Of a stretch of 64,000 bases of DNA, positions 34,971 through 43,844 are shown one piece after another. This DNA comes from Cognataquiflexum nitidum (GTDB lineage: Bacteria > Bacteroidota > Bacteroidia > Cytophagales > Cyclobacteriaceae), in assembly GCF_022538055.1 (NCBI RefSeq), contig NZ_JAKZAM010000005.1, positions 62,001 through 126,000 on the forward strand, read 5' to 3'. Position numbers and translations under genes: made by a program. Below the pieces are notes generated by a model, which saw only the letters and a list, made by a program, of their open reading frames with translations, did no database searches and was not told where the DNA came from. The number at the start of each line of letters is the position of its first letter. Position 1 is the first letter of the stretch.

Positions 34971-35681
34971 TTAATCCTTTGTGTCAGTTATGTCGGTGAG
35001 AGGAATAAAGTTTTGGATCGTCAATATAGTTTGCTTGTATTGTTCTTGATCTAAGGAATAGTAAAAAGCACCTTTCTTCGAACTCAATTTTTCCTTCTCT
35101 TTTTCTTTTTTCAAAAGTTTGGTAGAAAGAACTTTTCTGGTAAAGTTTCTCTTGTCAAACTTTGTATTGTAAAGCCCCTCATACATGGTTTGAAGCTGTG
35201 GAAGAGTAAATTTTTCAGGAAGTAATTCGAACAATATGGGGTGGAAAGCGGCCTTATAGCGCAATTTGTTCAGAGCTGTATCTACCATTTCTTGATGGTC
35301 AAAAATGAGTTTAGGGAGCTCCTTCATTGGAAACCACCTTGCATGAAAATCATCATTGATTTGTTGTTGGTATTTTTTAATATCAATCAAAGCCACGTAA
35401 GCCATCGCAATTACCCTTTCCATTGGATCTCGATCAGGTTTGCTGAATGCCTGCATTTCTTCCAAATAAATGTCCTGAAGTCCTGTGAGTTGTTTCAGAA
35501 TCCGGGCTGCAGCATCTCCCATGGATTCCTCAGGCAGTAAAAAGCCCCCCATCAAAGACCATTTTTCTTTTTCAGGAGCAAATCCCCTTTGGATCAAAAG
35601 CAATTTGTATTCAGTCCCATCAAATCCGAAAACAATACAATCAACAGCAACTAGGAATCTGGTTTGGTTTGTGTATTTCAT
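34971..35681 (-). CDS. araR: Nudix-type transcriptional regulator, AraR of Bacteroidota
   Basis: A regulator in which a Nudix-like domain senses the ligand and a C-terminal winged helix binds DNA. In Bacteroidota this type controls arabinose genes, with L-arabinose as inducer. The Nudix domain (about residues 1-135) has WSLMGGFLLPEESMGDAAARIL in place of a full Nudix box. The box GX5EX7REUXEEXGU is degenerate (ILKQLTG), consistent with loss of hydrolysis. The winged helix (about 150-210) contains FTLPQLQTMYEGLYNTKFDKRNFTRKVL. I start it at ATG 35681 (MKYTNQTRF); ATG 35705 is an alternative and the longer frame is unlikely. It sits between araA and the GH51-araB-araD genes, which is strong context. 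Confidence 0.85.
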   Translation of the reverse strand: MKYTNQTRFLVAVDCIVFGFDGTEYKLLLIQRGFAPEKEKWSLMGGFLLPEESMGDAAARILKQLTGLQDIYLEEMQAFSKPDRDPMERVIAMAYVALIDIKKYQQQINDDFHARWFPMKELPKLIFDHQEMVDTALNKLRYKAAFHPILFELLPEKFTLPQLQTMYEGLYNTKFDKRNFTRKVLSTKLLKKEKEKEKLSSKKGAFYYSLDQEQYKQTILTIQNFIPLTDITDTKD

Positions 35682-35819
35682 TAACTTTTTTAATCTGTTC
35701 TTCATTAAGATGGCAAAAGATATATAAAATCTTAGATTAAATTCAAATGGGTTAGGGTTTGGCAATGTTTTATTTGGCCCAAATCAAAAGGATTTATTTT
35801 ATGGCGCTTGTTTTATTAT

Positions 35820-35837
35820 TAGTGTAAAAAATACAAT
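35820..35837. promoter_or_regulatory. Proposed AraR operator upstream of the GH51 gene
   Basis: AGTGTAAAAAATACAAT resembles 34915-34936 and directly precedes a TANNTTTG promoter box, where a bound repressor would block transcription. Confidence 0.38.
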
Positions 35838-35845
35838 TAATTTTG
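35838..35845 (+). promoter_or_regulatory. TANNTTTG -7 box of the GH51-araBD operon
   Basis: TAATTTTG matches the Bacteroidota -7 consensus, giving a start near 35852 and a leader of about 145 nt before the GH51 gene. The rest of the gap 35846-35996 has no gene. Confidence 0.5.
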
Positions 35846-35996
35846 CCGATTAAGGTTTAATTTCTAATATTTAGATGGTGTATGGCTTTGATGTTGGTTC
35901 CCATATCTTTTCTTTTATCCCAAAAGATTCCTTTAGGAAATACCTCTCAAAACCTGCTTCTTTAATGGCTTCTGAAGAACATAATATAATAAACAT

Positions 35997-37547
35997 ATGA
36001 AAACAAATACCTTGAAAGGATTAATCATGACGGGATTTATTCTGATTTCGTTCCTTTCCAATGCCCAGACAAGCCGACTGATCGTGAATGCCGATCAGGG
36101 AAGTGTCATTATCAACAAACACATTTATGGTCATTTTGCGGAGCACCTTGGAAGAAATATCTATGGTGGAATCTGGGTAGGGCCGGATTCCAAAATCCCC
36201 AATGAAGAAGGTTACCGATTGGATGTCATGAAAGCGATCCAAAAGCTCGAGATTCCAAATCTCCGTTGGCCGGGAGGCTGCTTTGCGGATGAATACCATT
36301 GGACAGACGGTATCGGCAATCCTAAAGACCGTCCCACGATGATCAATACCCACTGGGGTGGCGTGGTAGAAGATAACTCCTTTGGAACACATGAATTCAT
36401 GAATTTTGCCAAGAAAATCGGAGCTGAACCCTACATCACAGGTAATGTAGGAAGCGGTTCGGTCGATGAAATGTCCAAATGGATTGAGTATATCAATTTT
36501 GACGGGGTCAGCCCAATGTCAAACCTGAGAAAGAAAAATGGCCAAGACGAACCTTGGAACATCAAATATTGGGGCGTTGGGAATGAAAACTGGGGCTGCG
36601 GCGGCAATATGACAGCCGAATATTATGCCAATGAATATAGAAGATATGCAACCTATGCTAGGGATTATGGGGCAAATAAACTGTACAAAATAGCAGGTGG
36701 TGCCAACAGTAATGATTACAACTGGACTGAAGTATTGATGAAAAACATTCCCCTCAACATGATGGATGGGCTTTCGGTACATTATTATACCATGACTGGT
36801 TCTTGGACTGACAAGAAATCGGCTACTGTCTTTGACAAAGAAACTTACTTGGAGACTTTGAGAAAAGCTGCAGGAATTGAGGAATTGATAGAGCGCCATG
36901 GTGCTATTATGGACCAATATGATCCTGAAAAAAGAATAGGAATGATCGTTGATGAATGGGGAACTTGGTATCAGGTCGAACCTGGGACCAATCCTGGTTT
37001 CCTTTACCAACAAAATACCATGCGAGATGCACACGTGGCGGCTATTTCACTGAATATTTTCAACAAACATGCTGACCGTGTCCATATGGCTAATTTGGCA
37101 CAAACCGTCAACGTGCTGCAGGCCATCATCCTTACCAATGACACAGACATGATCCTTACCCCGACATACCATGTTTTTGATCTGTATAAGCCCCATAAAG
37201 ATGCCACTTTGCTTACCCACCATCTTGTAACGGAAGTTGTGTCTTATGGCAAAGAAAAACTGGAAGCTTTGAATGTTTCTACTTCCAAATCCCCTGACGG
37301 AACAGTAAATATCAGCATTGCAAATATTCATCCTGACAAGAAAATTGACCTTGATGTGGTGTTGAGAGGGATTTCAGCCAAGACCGTCACAGCGGAATAT
37401 GTGACGGCTCCGTCCATCGATTCTTACAATACTTTTGAAAAAAAGGAAGTAGTCAAAAAAGCAGCTTTCAAAGATTTCAAATTGGATAAAGACAACCTGA
37501 AAATTGCTGTTCCCGCCAATTCAGTCTTGATGGTAAGGGTTAAATAA
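35997..37547 (+). CDS. Secreted GH51 alpha-L-arabinofuranosidase
   Basis: Releases terminal L-arabinofuranose from arabinan, arabinoxylan or arabinogalactan outside the cytoplasm. The 516-residue protein has a signal peptide (about 1-23, ending SNAQ). The GH51 (beta/alpha)8 barrel shows [32 protein letters not shown], acid/base Glu about 197 in [11 protein letters not shown], and nucleophile Glu about 320 in [11 protein letters not shown]-terminal beta-sandwich (about 400-516) follows, with an ending typical of GH51 (NSVLMVRV). It precedes araB by 47 bp and probably shares its transcript, so extracellular release and intracellular use of arabinose are co-expressed. Confidence 0.94.
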   Translation: MKTNTLKGLIMTGFILISFLSNAQTSRLIVNADQGSVIINKHIYGHFAEHLGRNIYGGIWVGPDSKIPNEEGYRLDVMKAIQKLEIPNLRWPGGCFADEYHWTDGIGNPKDRPTMINTHWGGVVEDNSFGTHEFMNFAKKIGAEPYITGNVGSGSVDEMSKWIEYINFDGVSPMSNLRKKNGQDEPWNIKYWGVGNENWGCGGNMTAEYYANEYRRYATYARDYGANKLYKIAGGANSNDYNWTEVLMKNIPLNMMDGLSVHYYTMTGSWTDKKSATVFDKETYLETLRKAAGIEELIERHGAIMDQYDPEKRIGMIVDEWGTWYQVEPGTNPGFLYQQNTMRDAHVAAISLNIFNKHADRVHMANLAQTVNVLQAIILTNDTDMILTPTYHVFDLYKPHKDATLLTHHLVTEVVSYGKEKLEALNVSTSKSPDGTVNISIANIHPDKKIDLDVVLRGISAKTVTAEYVTAPSIDSYNTFEKKEVVKKAAFKDFKLDKDNLKIAVPANSVLMVRVK

Positions 37548-37594
37548 TATTTTTTAAGTACTAATTTGGTTCGAAAAAAACTGATATTCATAGT

Positions 37595-39277
37595 ATGGAG
37601 GATAAATATGTAATCGGCTTGGATTATGGGACTGATTCTGTCAGGGCGTTTTTGGTGAATACCAAAAACGGTGACTGCATGGCAAGCCACGTTGTTTTAT
37701 ACCCAAGGTGGAAAGCAGGAAAGTACTGTAATCCTGTGGAAAACCAATTCAGGCAACATCCATTGGATCATTTGGAAGGTTTGGAAGAAAGCGTCAAAGG
37801 AGTTTTAGAGAAATCCAAAATCCCTGCTTCACAAGTCAAAGCCATCTGTGTGGATACCACAGGTTCTTCCCCTTTGCCTGTGGATGAAAAAGGCCAATCC
37901 CTGGCCATGAATCCTGCATTTGCCGAGAATCCAAATGCGATGATGGTTCTTTGGAAAGACCATACTGCCATCAATGAAGCCGATGAAATCAACCATATCG
38001 CCCGAACATGGGGCGGGGAGGATTACACCAAATACGAAGGCGGAATTTACTCTTCAGAGTGGTTTTGGTCTAAAATATTACACGTCGTTAGAGAGGATCA
38101 AAAGGTGGCTGAGGCAGCATTCTCTTGGATGGAGCATTGTGATTATATCACTGCACAATTGATTGGAAATGAAGATCCTTTGACACTAAAGCGAAGCAGG
38201 TGTGCGGCAGGACATAAAGCCCTTTGGCATGAAAGCTGGGGAGGTTTGCCGCCTAAAGAGTTTTTAGGATTGTTTCATCCTTATTTAGCGTCATTAAGGG
38301 ATCGTCTATATTCCGAAACCTTTACTTCAGACAATCAGGCAGGAAATCTAAGTAGCGATTGGGCCAATAGGTTGGGTTTATCTCCAAATACAGTCGTAGC
38401 TGTGGGAACATTTGATGCGCATGCAGGAGCAGTCGGCGGTGAGATATCAGAAAATACCCTGATCAAAGTAATGGGAACCTCCACTTGTGACATCATGATT
38501 ACTTCCAAAGAGAATCTTGGAAACAACCTGATACAGGGAATCTGTGGGCAAGTAGATGGATCGGTTATCCCCGGAATGATCGGTTTGGAAGCGGGGCAAT
38601 CCGGTTTTGGGGATGTTTTGGCTTGGTTTAGGGATTTGATAACCAAACCAAGTATCGATTTGATCCAAAAAAGTGCCCATTTGGATGAAACCCAAAAAGC
38701 AAAACTGATGGAAGAAGTCCAAGAAAATCTGATAACCCAACTTTCTGAAGAGGCACTTAAAATTCCCGTGAATGAATCTAAAATAGTTGCACTTGATTGG
38801 ATCAACGGAAGGAGAACTCCTGACGCCAATCAAGCTCTGAAAGGAGCGGTTATGGGTTTGAATATGGGTTCGGATGCAGCGAGGGTTTTCAAATCATTGG
38901 TGGAAGCCATCAGCTTTGGTTCCAAAAAGATTGTCGACAGGTTTGAGGAAGAAGGGGTAAAAATCGAGACAGTAATCGGAATGGGTGGTGTGGCCAAGAA
39001 GTCCAAACTTGTCATGCAGACATTGGCAGATGTGCTTAATATGCCCATAAAAGTAGCCACTTCAGACCAGGCACCGGCTTTGGGTGCAGCCATTTATGCG
39101 GCAGTTGCAGCAGGAATCCATCCCGATACACAAGCAGCAATCAAGGCCATGAGCAATGGTTTTGATGAAGTTTATCATCCCATTACAGAAAATGTAAAAC
39201 ACTATAATAAATTATATAAGGAGTATGGTAGGTTTGGGGAGTTTGTTGAGCGCAAATTAGGACAATCAAATAATTGA
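37595..39277 (+). CDS. araB: Ribulokinase
   Basis: Phosphorylates L-ribulose at O5 with ATP. The 560-residue FGGY kinase opens with VIGLDYGTDSVRAFLVN, the FGGY ATPase phosphate 1 motif, and carries CVDTTGSSPLPVDE, FDAHAGAVGGE, MGTSTCDI and the C-terminal GMGGVAKKSKLVMQTLADV for adenosine binding. Length and architecture match the AraB branch rather than xylulokinase, which is shorter. It is followed by a toxin-antitoxin pair before araD, an unusual interruption of the ara operon. Confidence 0.95.
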   Translation: MEDKYVIGLDYGTDSVRAFLVNTKNGDCMASHVVLYPRWKAGKYCNPVENQFRQHPLDHLEGLEESVKGVLEKSKIPASQVKAICVDTTGSSPLPVDEKGQSLAMNPAFAENPNAMMVLWKDHTAINEADEINHIARTWGGEDYTKYEGGIYSSEWFWSKILHVVREDQKVAEAAFSWMEHCDYITAQLIGNEDPLTLKRSRCAAGHKALWHESWGGLPPKEFLGLFHPYLASLRDRLYSETFTSDNQAGNLSSDWANRLGLSPNTVVAVGTFDAHAGAVGGEISENTLIKVMGTSTCDIMITSKENLGNNLIQGICGQVDGSVIPGMIGLEAGQSGFGDVLAWFRDLITKPSIDLIQKSAHLDETQKAKLMEEVQENLITQLSEEALKIPVNESKIVALDWINGRRTPDANQALKGAVMGLNMGSDAARVFKSLVEAISFGSKKIVDRFEEEGVKIETVIGMGGVAKKSKLVMQTLADVLNMPIKVATSDQAPALGAAIYAAVAAGIHPDTQAAIKAMSNGFDEVYHPITENVKHYNKLYKEYGRFGEFVERKLGQSNN

Positions 39278-39314
39278 TATGGTTTTCTATAAACTTGAAC
39301 TTATATCTGTATAT

Positions 39315-39337
39315 TTATGTACCATATTGGTACATAA
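39315..39337. promoter_or_regulatory. Operator of the YefM/YoeB-type pair
   Basis: Perfect 10-bp inverted repeat TTATGTACCA/TGGTACATAA with a 3-bp spacer (TAT), 14 bp before the antitoxin start. It contains the GTACNNNNNGTAC core and overlaps a TATATTTATG promoter-like sequence, as expected for antitoxin autorepression; E. coli YefM binds similar TGTACA half-sites. Confidence 0.7.
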
Positions 39338-39350
39338 AGTTTATTAGGAT

Positions 39351-39602
39351 ATGTTAGTAGTCAGCTCAAGAGAATTCAGGGAAAATCAAAAAAAGTACAT
39401 GGATCTTGCCGATAACAATGAGCAAGTGATTGTTCAGAGGGGCAAGGAAAAGGCATACGTATTGGTTCCAATTTCAGAAAAAGACAGATTCTTTTTAGAC
39501 CCTGAGGTTTTGGAAGATATCAAGGTTGGAATTTCACAATATAATACTGGAAATACCATCAAAGTGGACAAATCAGATTTTGATAAGTTATTGGGTTTGT
39601 GA
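39351..39602 (+). CDS. Type II antitoxin, Phd/YefM family
   Basis: An 83-residue antitoxin. The N-terminal Phd/YefM DNA-binding fold (SSREFRENQKKYMDLADNNEQVIVQRGKE, about residues 5-33) represses the operon through the palindrome 39315-39337, and the C-terminal extension would wrap and inhibit the toxin. It is translationally coupled to the toxin, whose GTG start overlaps the antitoxin stop (GTGA). Insertion in the ara operon between araB and araD is noteworthy, because antitoxin autoregulation could change downstream araD expression. Confidence 0.9.
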   Translation: MLVVSSREFRENQKKYMDLADNNEQVIVQRGKEKAYVLVPISEKDRFFLDPEVLEDIKVGISQYNTGNTIKVDKSDFDKLLGL

Positions 39603-39871
39603 GTTACATTATTGAATTTACTCCAAAAGCCCTAGAGGGAATCGAAAAGCTCAAAAAATCAGGAAATAAGCCGCTTTTATTAAAGCTCAAAAAACTTCTT
39701 GTGGAGCTTACAGAACATCCTTATTCAGGTGAGGGACAGCCCGAATTGTTGAAACATTCATTAGCGGGATTTTGGTCCCGACGAATAAATAGGGAGCACA
39801 GAATAGTATATGCTGTAAATGAAAAGAGCATTACAGTTACAGTGATTTCAACTGTAGGCCATTACAAATAA
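39599..39871 (+). CDS. Type II toxin, Txe/YoeB-family mRNA endonuclease
   Basis: A 90-residue RelE-fold ribosome-dependent RNase. YoeB features are clear: HPYSGEGQPELLKHSLAGFWSRRIN (about 41-65), then HRIVYAV, and a C-terminal GHYK, giving the Glu, Arg and His of the YoeB active site. It starts with GTG overlapping the antitoxin stop. It probably cleaves mRNA near start codons when free. The toxin is intact with no truncation or frameshift, so the pair is likely functional. Confidence 0.9.
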   Translation: MSYIIEFTPKALEGIEKLKKSGNKPLLLKLKKLLVELTEHPYSGEGQPELLKHSLAGFWSRRINREHRIVYAVNEKSITVTVISTVGHYK

Positions 39872-39972
39872 ACTTTTGAAGGTTTTACAGGGATTTCATT
39901 TTTCAGAGAAGAAAAATTGATATCGTTGATTCCTATAAATTTAATTATTGTTCAAATCCATTTATAAATTTC

Positions 39973-40677
39973 ATGTCTATTTACAAAAGCCTCAAACAAG
40001 AATGCTATACAGCCAATATGCTGCTTCCAAAGTTGGATTTGGTGGTCTATACTTTTGGGAATGTCAGTGCTGTGGACAGGGAAAAGGGTGTTTTCGCCAT
40101 CAAACCAAGCGGAGTTCCCTATGAAGAACTGACAGTGGAGGATATTGTGATTGTGGACTTTGAAAATAACGTCATTGAAGGAAAGATGCGGCCTTCCTCT
40201 GATACCAAGACACATGCATTTCTTTACAAACATTGGGAAAATATTGGAGGAATCTGTCACACCCATTCGACGTATGCAGTTGCTTGGGCACAGGCGCAGA
40301 TGGATATCCCGATTTTTGGGACGACTCATGCAGATCATCTCACGGTGGATATTCCCTGTGCACCTCCGATGTCAGACAACTTGATTCAAGGAGATTATGA
40401 ACACAATACAGGCCAACAGATTTTGGATTGCTTTGCTTCCAAGGGGTTAAGTCCTGATGAAGTCGAAATGGTGCTGATTGGAAATCACGGTCCTTTTGCT
40501 TGGGGTAAAAATGCCGCTAAAGCCGTTTACAACAGCAAAGTAATGGAAGAAATTGCAAGAATGGCCTACCTTACTTTACAGATCAATCCCAATGCACCAA
40601 GATTAAAAGATGCCCTGATCAAAAAGCATTTTGAGCGGAAGCATGGAAAAGACGCTTATTATGGGCAGGGATGTTAA
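39973..40677 (+). CDS. araD: L-ribulose-5-phosphate 4-epimerase
   Basis: Converts L-ribulose 5-phosphate to D-xylulose 5-phosphate, linking arabinose to the pentose phosphate pathway. The 234-residue class II aldolase/AraD protein has LVVYTFGNVSAVDREKG (about 17-33), KPSGVPYEEL, the metal-binding HTHSTYAVAWAQAQ (about 95-108), GTTHADH and NHGPFAWG. Length is standard. It lies 101 bp after the toxin gene, with its own short leader, so it may have an independent promoter. Confidence 0.95.
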   Translation: MSIYKSLKQECYTANMLLPKLDLVVYTFGNVSAVDREKGVFAIKPSGVPYEELTVEDIVIVDFENNVIEGKMRPSSDTKTHAFLYKHWENIGGICHTHSTYAVAWAQAQMDIPIFGTTHADHLTVDIPCAPPMSDNLIQGDYEHNTGQQILDCFASKGLSPDEVEMVLIGNHGPFAWGKNAAKAVYNSKVMEEIARMAYLTLQINPNAPRLKDALIKKHFERKHGKDAYYGQGC

Positions 40678-40763
40678 TCTAAAAACCAATAACAAAAAAC
40701 CATTTTTTTCAACTCCATTTCCTCTAATCCCATAATCCATTCTCCCATTCACAAATAAATTCC

Positions 40764-40771
40764 TATTTTTG
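40764..40771 (+). promoter_or_regulatory. TANNTTTG -7 box of ffh
   Basis: TATTTTTG is an exact match to the consensus and lies 20 bp before the ffh start, giving a very short leader. Confidence 0.5.
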
Positions 40772-40791
40772 CCTCAAATAGAAAATTAAGC

Positions 40792-42129
40792 ATGTTTGAT
40801 AATCTTAGTTCCAAGTTAGATAGAGCCTTTAAGACCCTTAAGGGAACAGGTAAAATAACCGAAATCAACGTCGCTACTACCGTTAAGGAAATCCGTAGGG
40901 CTTTGATTGATGCCGATGTCAATTATAAAGTAGCCAAAGAAGTAACCGATACCATCAAAGAACAGGCTTTGGGCCGAGATGTGTTGATAGCAGTTTCGCC
41001 TGGTCAGTTGTTGGTCAAGATTACCCAAGAGGAATTGACCAAATTGATGGGGGGGTCAAAAGTGGATATAAGTATCAAAGGTGATCCTGCTGTCATCTTG
41101 ATCTCAGGTCTCCAAGGTTCGGGAAAGACCACTTTTTCCGGAAAATTTGCCAGCATGCTCAAAAAACAGGGCAGACAAGTATTGCTGGTTGCCTGTGATA
41201 TATACAGACCTGCTGCAATAGATCAGCTCAAGGTATTGGGAGAACAGATAGGGGTAGAAGTATATGCAGAGCCTGAAAATAAAAATGCCCTTGAAATTGC
41301 CAATCGTGCCATTGAATATGCCAAAAAGAATGGTAAGAAAATAGTCATTGTAGATACAGCGGGTAGATTGGCTGTGGATGAGGTGATGATGAAAGAAATC
41401 GAGGCTTTGAAAAAAGCACTGAACCCTTCCGAGACATTGTTTGTGGTCGATTCCATGACAGGTCAGGATGCGGTTAATACTGCCAAAACTTTTGACGAGA
41501 GGTTGAATTTCGATGGGGTGGTTTTGACCAAATTGGACGGTGATACCAGGGGTGGTGCTGCGATTTCCATTCGACACGTGGTCAACAAACCTATCAAATT
41601 TATATCTACCGGTGAGAAAATGGAGAACATCGATGTTTTCCACCCTGACCGTATGGCCCAAAGGATTTTGGGTATGGGAGACGTAATTTCCTTGGTAGAG
41701 CGTGCGCAGCAGTCTTTTGACGAAGATGAAGCAAAGCGAATCAATGCCAAAATCAGAAAGAACCAATTCAATTTCGATGATTTCCTTTCCCAGTTGGAAC
41801 AGATCAAAAAGATGGGAAACATCAAGGACTTAATGGGTATGATTCCTGGAATGGGCAAGGCCATGAAAGGAATGGATATCGATGATGATTCCTTTAAGCC
41901 TATTGAAGCGATTATCAGAAGTATGACGCCAAAGGAAAGAGAAGATCCTGATATTATTGATGGGAATAGAAGAAAAAGAATTGCAAACGGAAGTGGCCGA
42001 AGCATCACTGAGGTAAATAACCTTATGAAGCAATTTGCTGATATGAGAAAAATGATGAAGCAAATGAATAAAATGGGGGGTGCCCAAAAAGCCCTTGGTG
42101 GTTTGATGCCTAAAATGGGCAGGAGGTAA
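40792..42129 (+). CDS. ffh: Signal recognition particle protein Ffh
   Basis: Binds signal sequences and SRP RNA and, through its GTPase, targets ribosomes to the membrane. The 445-residue protein shows the N domain (about 1-90), the G domain with P-loop GLQGSGKTTFSG (about 104-115), DTAGRL (about 187) and TKLDGD (about 246), and the Met-rich M domain (about 300-445) with KRRKRIANGSG-type RNA binding and QMNKMGG at the end. It is a complete, ordinary member. It is followed by a strong terminator and is transcribed alone. Confidence 0.97.
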   Translation: MFDNLSSKLDRAFKTLKGTGKITEINVATTVKEIRRALIDADVNYKVAKEVTDTIKEQALGRDVLIAVSPGQLLVKITQEELTKLMGGSKVDISIKGDPAVILISGLQGSGKTTFSGKFASMLKKQGRQVLLVACDIYRPAAIDQLKVLGEQIGVEVYAEPENKNALEIANRAIEYAKKNGKKIVIVDTAGRLAVDEVMMKEIEALKKALNPSETLFVVDSMTGQDAVNTAKTFDERLNFDGVVLTKLDGDTRGGAAISIRHVVNKPIKFISTGEKMENIDVFHPDRMAQRILGMGDVISLVERAQQSFDEDEAKRINAKIRKNQFNFDDFLSQLEQIKKMGNIKDLMGMIPGMGKAMKGMDIDDDSFKPIEAIIRSMTPKEREDPDIIDGNRRKRIANGSGRSITEVNNLMKQFADMRKMMKQMNKMGGAQKALGGLMPKMGRR

Positions 42130-42139
42130 CAAAAATAAA

Positions 42140-42177
42140 AACTCCAAATCGCATCAGGTGATTTGGAGTTTTTTTTT
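42140..42177. terminator. Terminator between ffh and the convergent barrel gene
   Basis: Perfect stem AACTCCAAATC (42140-42150) and GATTTGGAGTT (42160-42170) with a 9-nt loop and an eight-T tail, 10 bp after the ffh stop. A-rich sequence on the other side suggests activity for the convergent gene too. Confidence 0.9.
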
Positions 42178-42197
42178 AAGAGTTATATAAATTTTGA

Positions 42198-42824
42198 TTA
42201 CCGTAAAACGTATCCTAGTCTCAAAGCAAGGTGGTTAACGTTTCCTCGGTCAATGTTATCTGATGGTTGATTACTCAGTCCTTGACTAAAGTTTAATCCC
42301 AAATGAATTGCCCCAAAAGAATATCCAATCATGGCATTAACAGCGATCGTAAATGGAGCTTCCTCGTTTAACCCACTTCCAAATTTATAATCAGTTGTTG
42401 TAGTATTGCCATTGAAAGCAACAGTTCTTTTCCCGGAAAGGCCTAAATTGAATGAGGGTCCCACACCGGCAAAGAATCCTTTGTCTTTTCCTCCCGTAAA
42501 TACAAATTGAACGGGGATTTCCAGGTAGTTAACACTCATTTTAGTTTTTTCAATATTACCGGAATTTAAATTTTCGAGCTCATCTGACCACTTTTTATTC
42601 AGATAGTTGATTGCAGGTTGGATTATAAATTGATCACCCAAGGGAACGTTATACAAAGCACCGAAAGTAAATCCCAATGCGCCACCTAATTTGTCGAGAC
42701 CATCTGCTGTTGGAAAAGCCTCTCCAAAAATACCCACTGGACCTGCCTGAAAACCCAATTGTGCAAAGGATTTGTATGATTGAAATGAAATTAACAAAAT
42801 AACAATTGTCAGCGTCTTCTTCAT
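42198..42824 (-). CDS. PorT-family outer-membrane beta-barrel protein
   Basis: A 208-residue exported protein with a signal peptide (about 1-21, SFA before QLGFQAG). It has alternating amphipathic beta strands, a strongly aromatic and Gly-rich pattern, and a C-terminus HLALRLGYVLR typical of small eight-stranded outer-membrane barrels (OmpW/PorT/OmpA-like 'outer membrane beta-barrel' family). No specific function can be assigned. It is alone on its strand. Confidence 0.8.
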   Translation of the reverse strand: MKKTLTIVILLISFQSYKSFAQLGFQAGPVGIFGEAFPTADGLDKLGGALGFTFGALYNVPLGDQFIIQPAINYLNKKWSDELENLNSGNIEKTKMSVNYLEIPVQFVFTGGKDKGFFAGVGPSFNLGLSGKRTVAFNGNTTTTDYKFGSGLNEEAPFTIAVNAMIGYSFGAIHLGLNFSQGLSNQPSDNIDRGNVNHLALRLGYVLR

Positions 42825-42911
42825 GTTTTCAAAAATTTGGTTTAGACAAATTTCCAGAAAAGATGTAAGCCCCCAAATACCCCAAAAGCGGTATTTTACT
42901 TAAATGTATAT

Positions 42912-43108
42912 CCGCAATTCTGCCACTAGCAAAATTTTGTTTCAATTCACCTCGACTGGCTCAGTGTCCGTAAGTTTTATTTCTAGAGGAGGTGGAGGGA
43001 AATGCGGCAAAGACGCATTTCCCTCCACCTCCTAACAATAGCACCGGATCCGGTGGCCGAGCGAAGTCGAGGCCGTTTTACCAAAAAGAAATAGAGGCAA
43101 GAATGCGG
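42912..43108. mobile_element. MITE-like palindromic element, copy 3
   Basis: A 197-bp reverse-oriented near-copy of 22676-22876. Ends are CCGCAATTCTGCC and the reverse complement of GGCAAGAATGCGG. Both ends read outwards into TAT (TATCCGC/GCGGATA), so the inverted repeat may be longer. The central stem is 42988-43006 and 43014-43032. Shared subterminal words are CACCTCGACTGGCTC and GAGCGAAGTCGAGGCC. Confidence 0.75.
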
Positions 43109-43167
43109 ATAATTTGATTCACTTAAATTGGAATTTATGTTTACTAATGAGCATTAAGAAATTTCTT

Positions 43168-43455
43168 TTAAAAAATTTTATACCTCTTCCCCGGCATAGA
43201 CTTTATAAGTCCTTCAAATTCAAGGTTTAAAAGATTGTAAGCTAAACTGGAAATAGAAACGTTTAAGAATATGGCAATCTGATCAATTTCCAATTCTTTT
43301 TTCTCCATCAATATATTTAAAATACTCCTTTCCTCCTCGTTGTATTTTGTAAGGTCTAGGACTTTGTTCTTGGTATTTGTTGAGGTCAGATTTTCTTTTG
43401 ACCAAGACAATGCCTCCTCCAAATCCTTGGGTCCTGTATAAATTGTAGCTTTCAT
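43168..43455 (-). CDS. Stand-alone DprA-type C-terminal winged-helix protein
   Basis: A 95-residue protein resembling only the C-terminal winged helix of DprA, the DNA-transformation RecA loader. It contains EEERSILNILMEKKELEIDQIAIFLNVS and a final LLNLEFEGLIKSMPGKRYKIF, much like the ends of Bacteroidota DprA. The Rossmann DNA-binding core is not present upstream. Its own ATG and leader suggest it is translated, but it may be a decayed duplicate. Its role, possibly DNA-binding regulation, is unknown. Confidence 0.6.
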   Translation of the reverse strand: MKATIYTGPKDLEEALSWSKENLTSTNTKNKVLDLTKYNEEERSILNILMEKKELEIDQIAIFLNVSISSLAYNLLNLEFEGLIKSMPGKRYKIF

Positions 43456-43844
43456 TTTTGTTCTTTCTTTTTTTCTTATTGTCTTAAATTCAAGAAATAA
43501 GTGCAGCTTACTTTCTGCTTAAATGTAATTGTCCTGTAAGTATTCTCAAGGTAAAACACCCATCCCCTCATATCTACATCAGAGATTAGATTTTTTTGAT
43601 TAGAATTCTGTTTAGGTTTACCAGGCTTCTAAGTTGTAAATATTCAGCAGATTTAATTTACTTCTTTAAAAAAGGTAACCTAATAGGGAGACAAAGTCAC
43701 GAATTTCCCATAAAATGATGTTCATTAATGATAAATTTCTTATCAAATTAGGTTAAAATTGAACCATACTTTGATTTTTAGCTATCCAATTTTTAAAAAT
43801 CGATGTTTTGTTATATCATTGGATGTTTACCTCAAATCTTAAAA
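43456..43844. other. Intergenic region upstream of the inositol-region LacI gene
   Basis: No supported gene and no further copy of the GCAAACGTTTGC palindrome. A in-frame ATG at 43803 lies 42 bp before the chosen start of the LacI gene. Confidence 0.5.
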
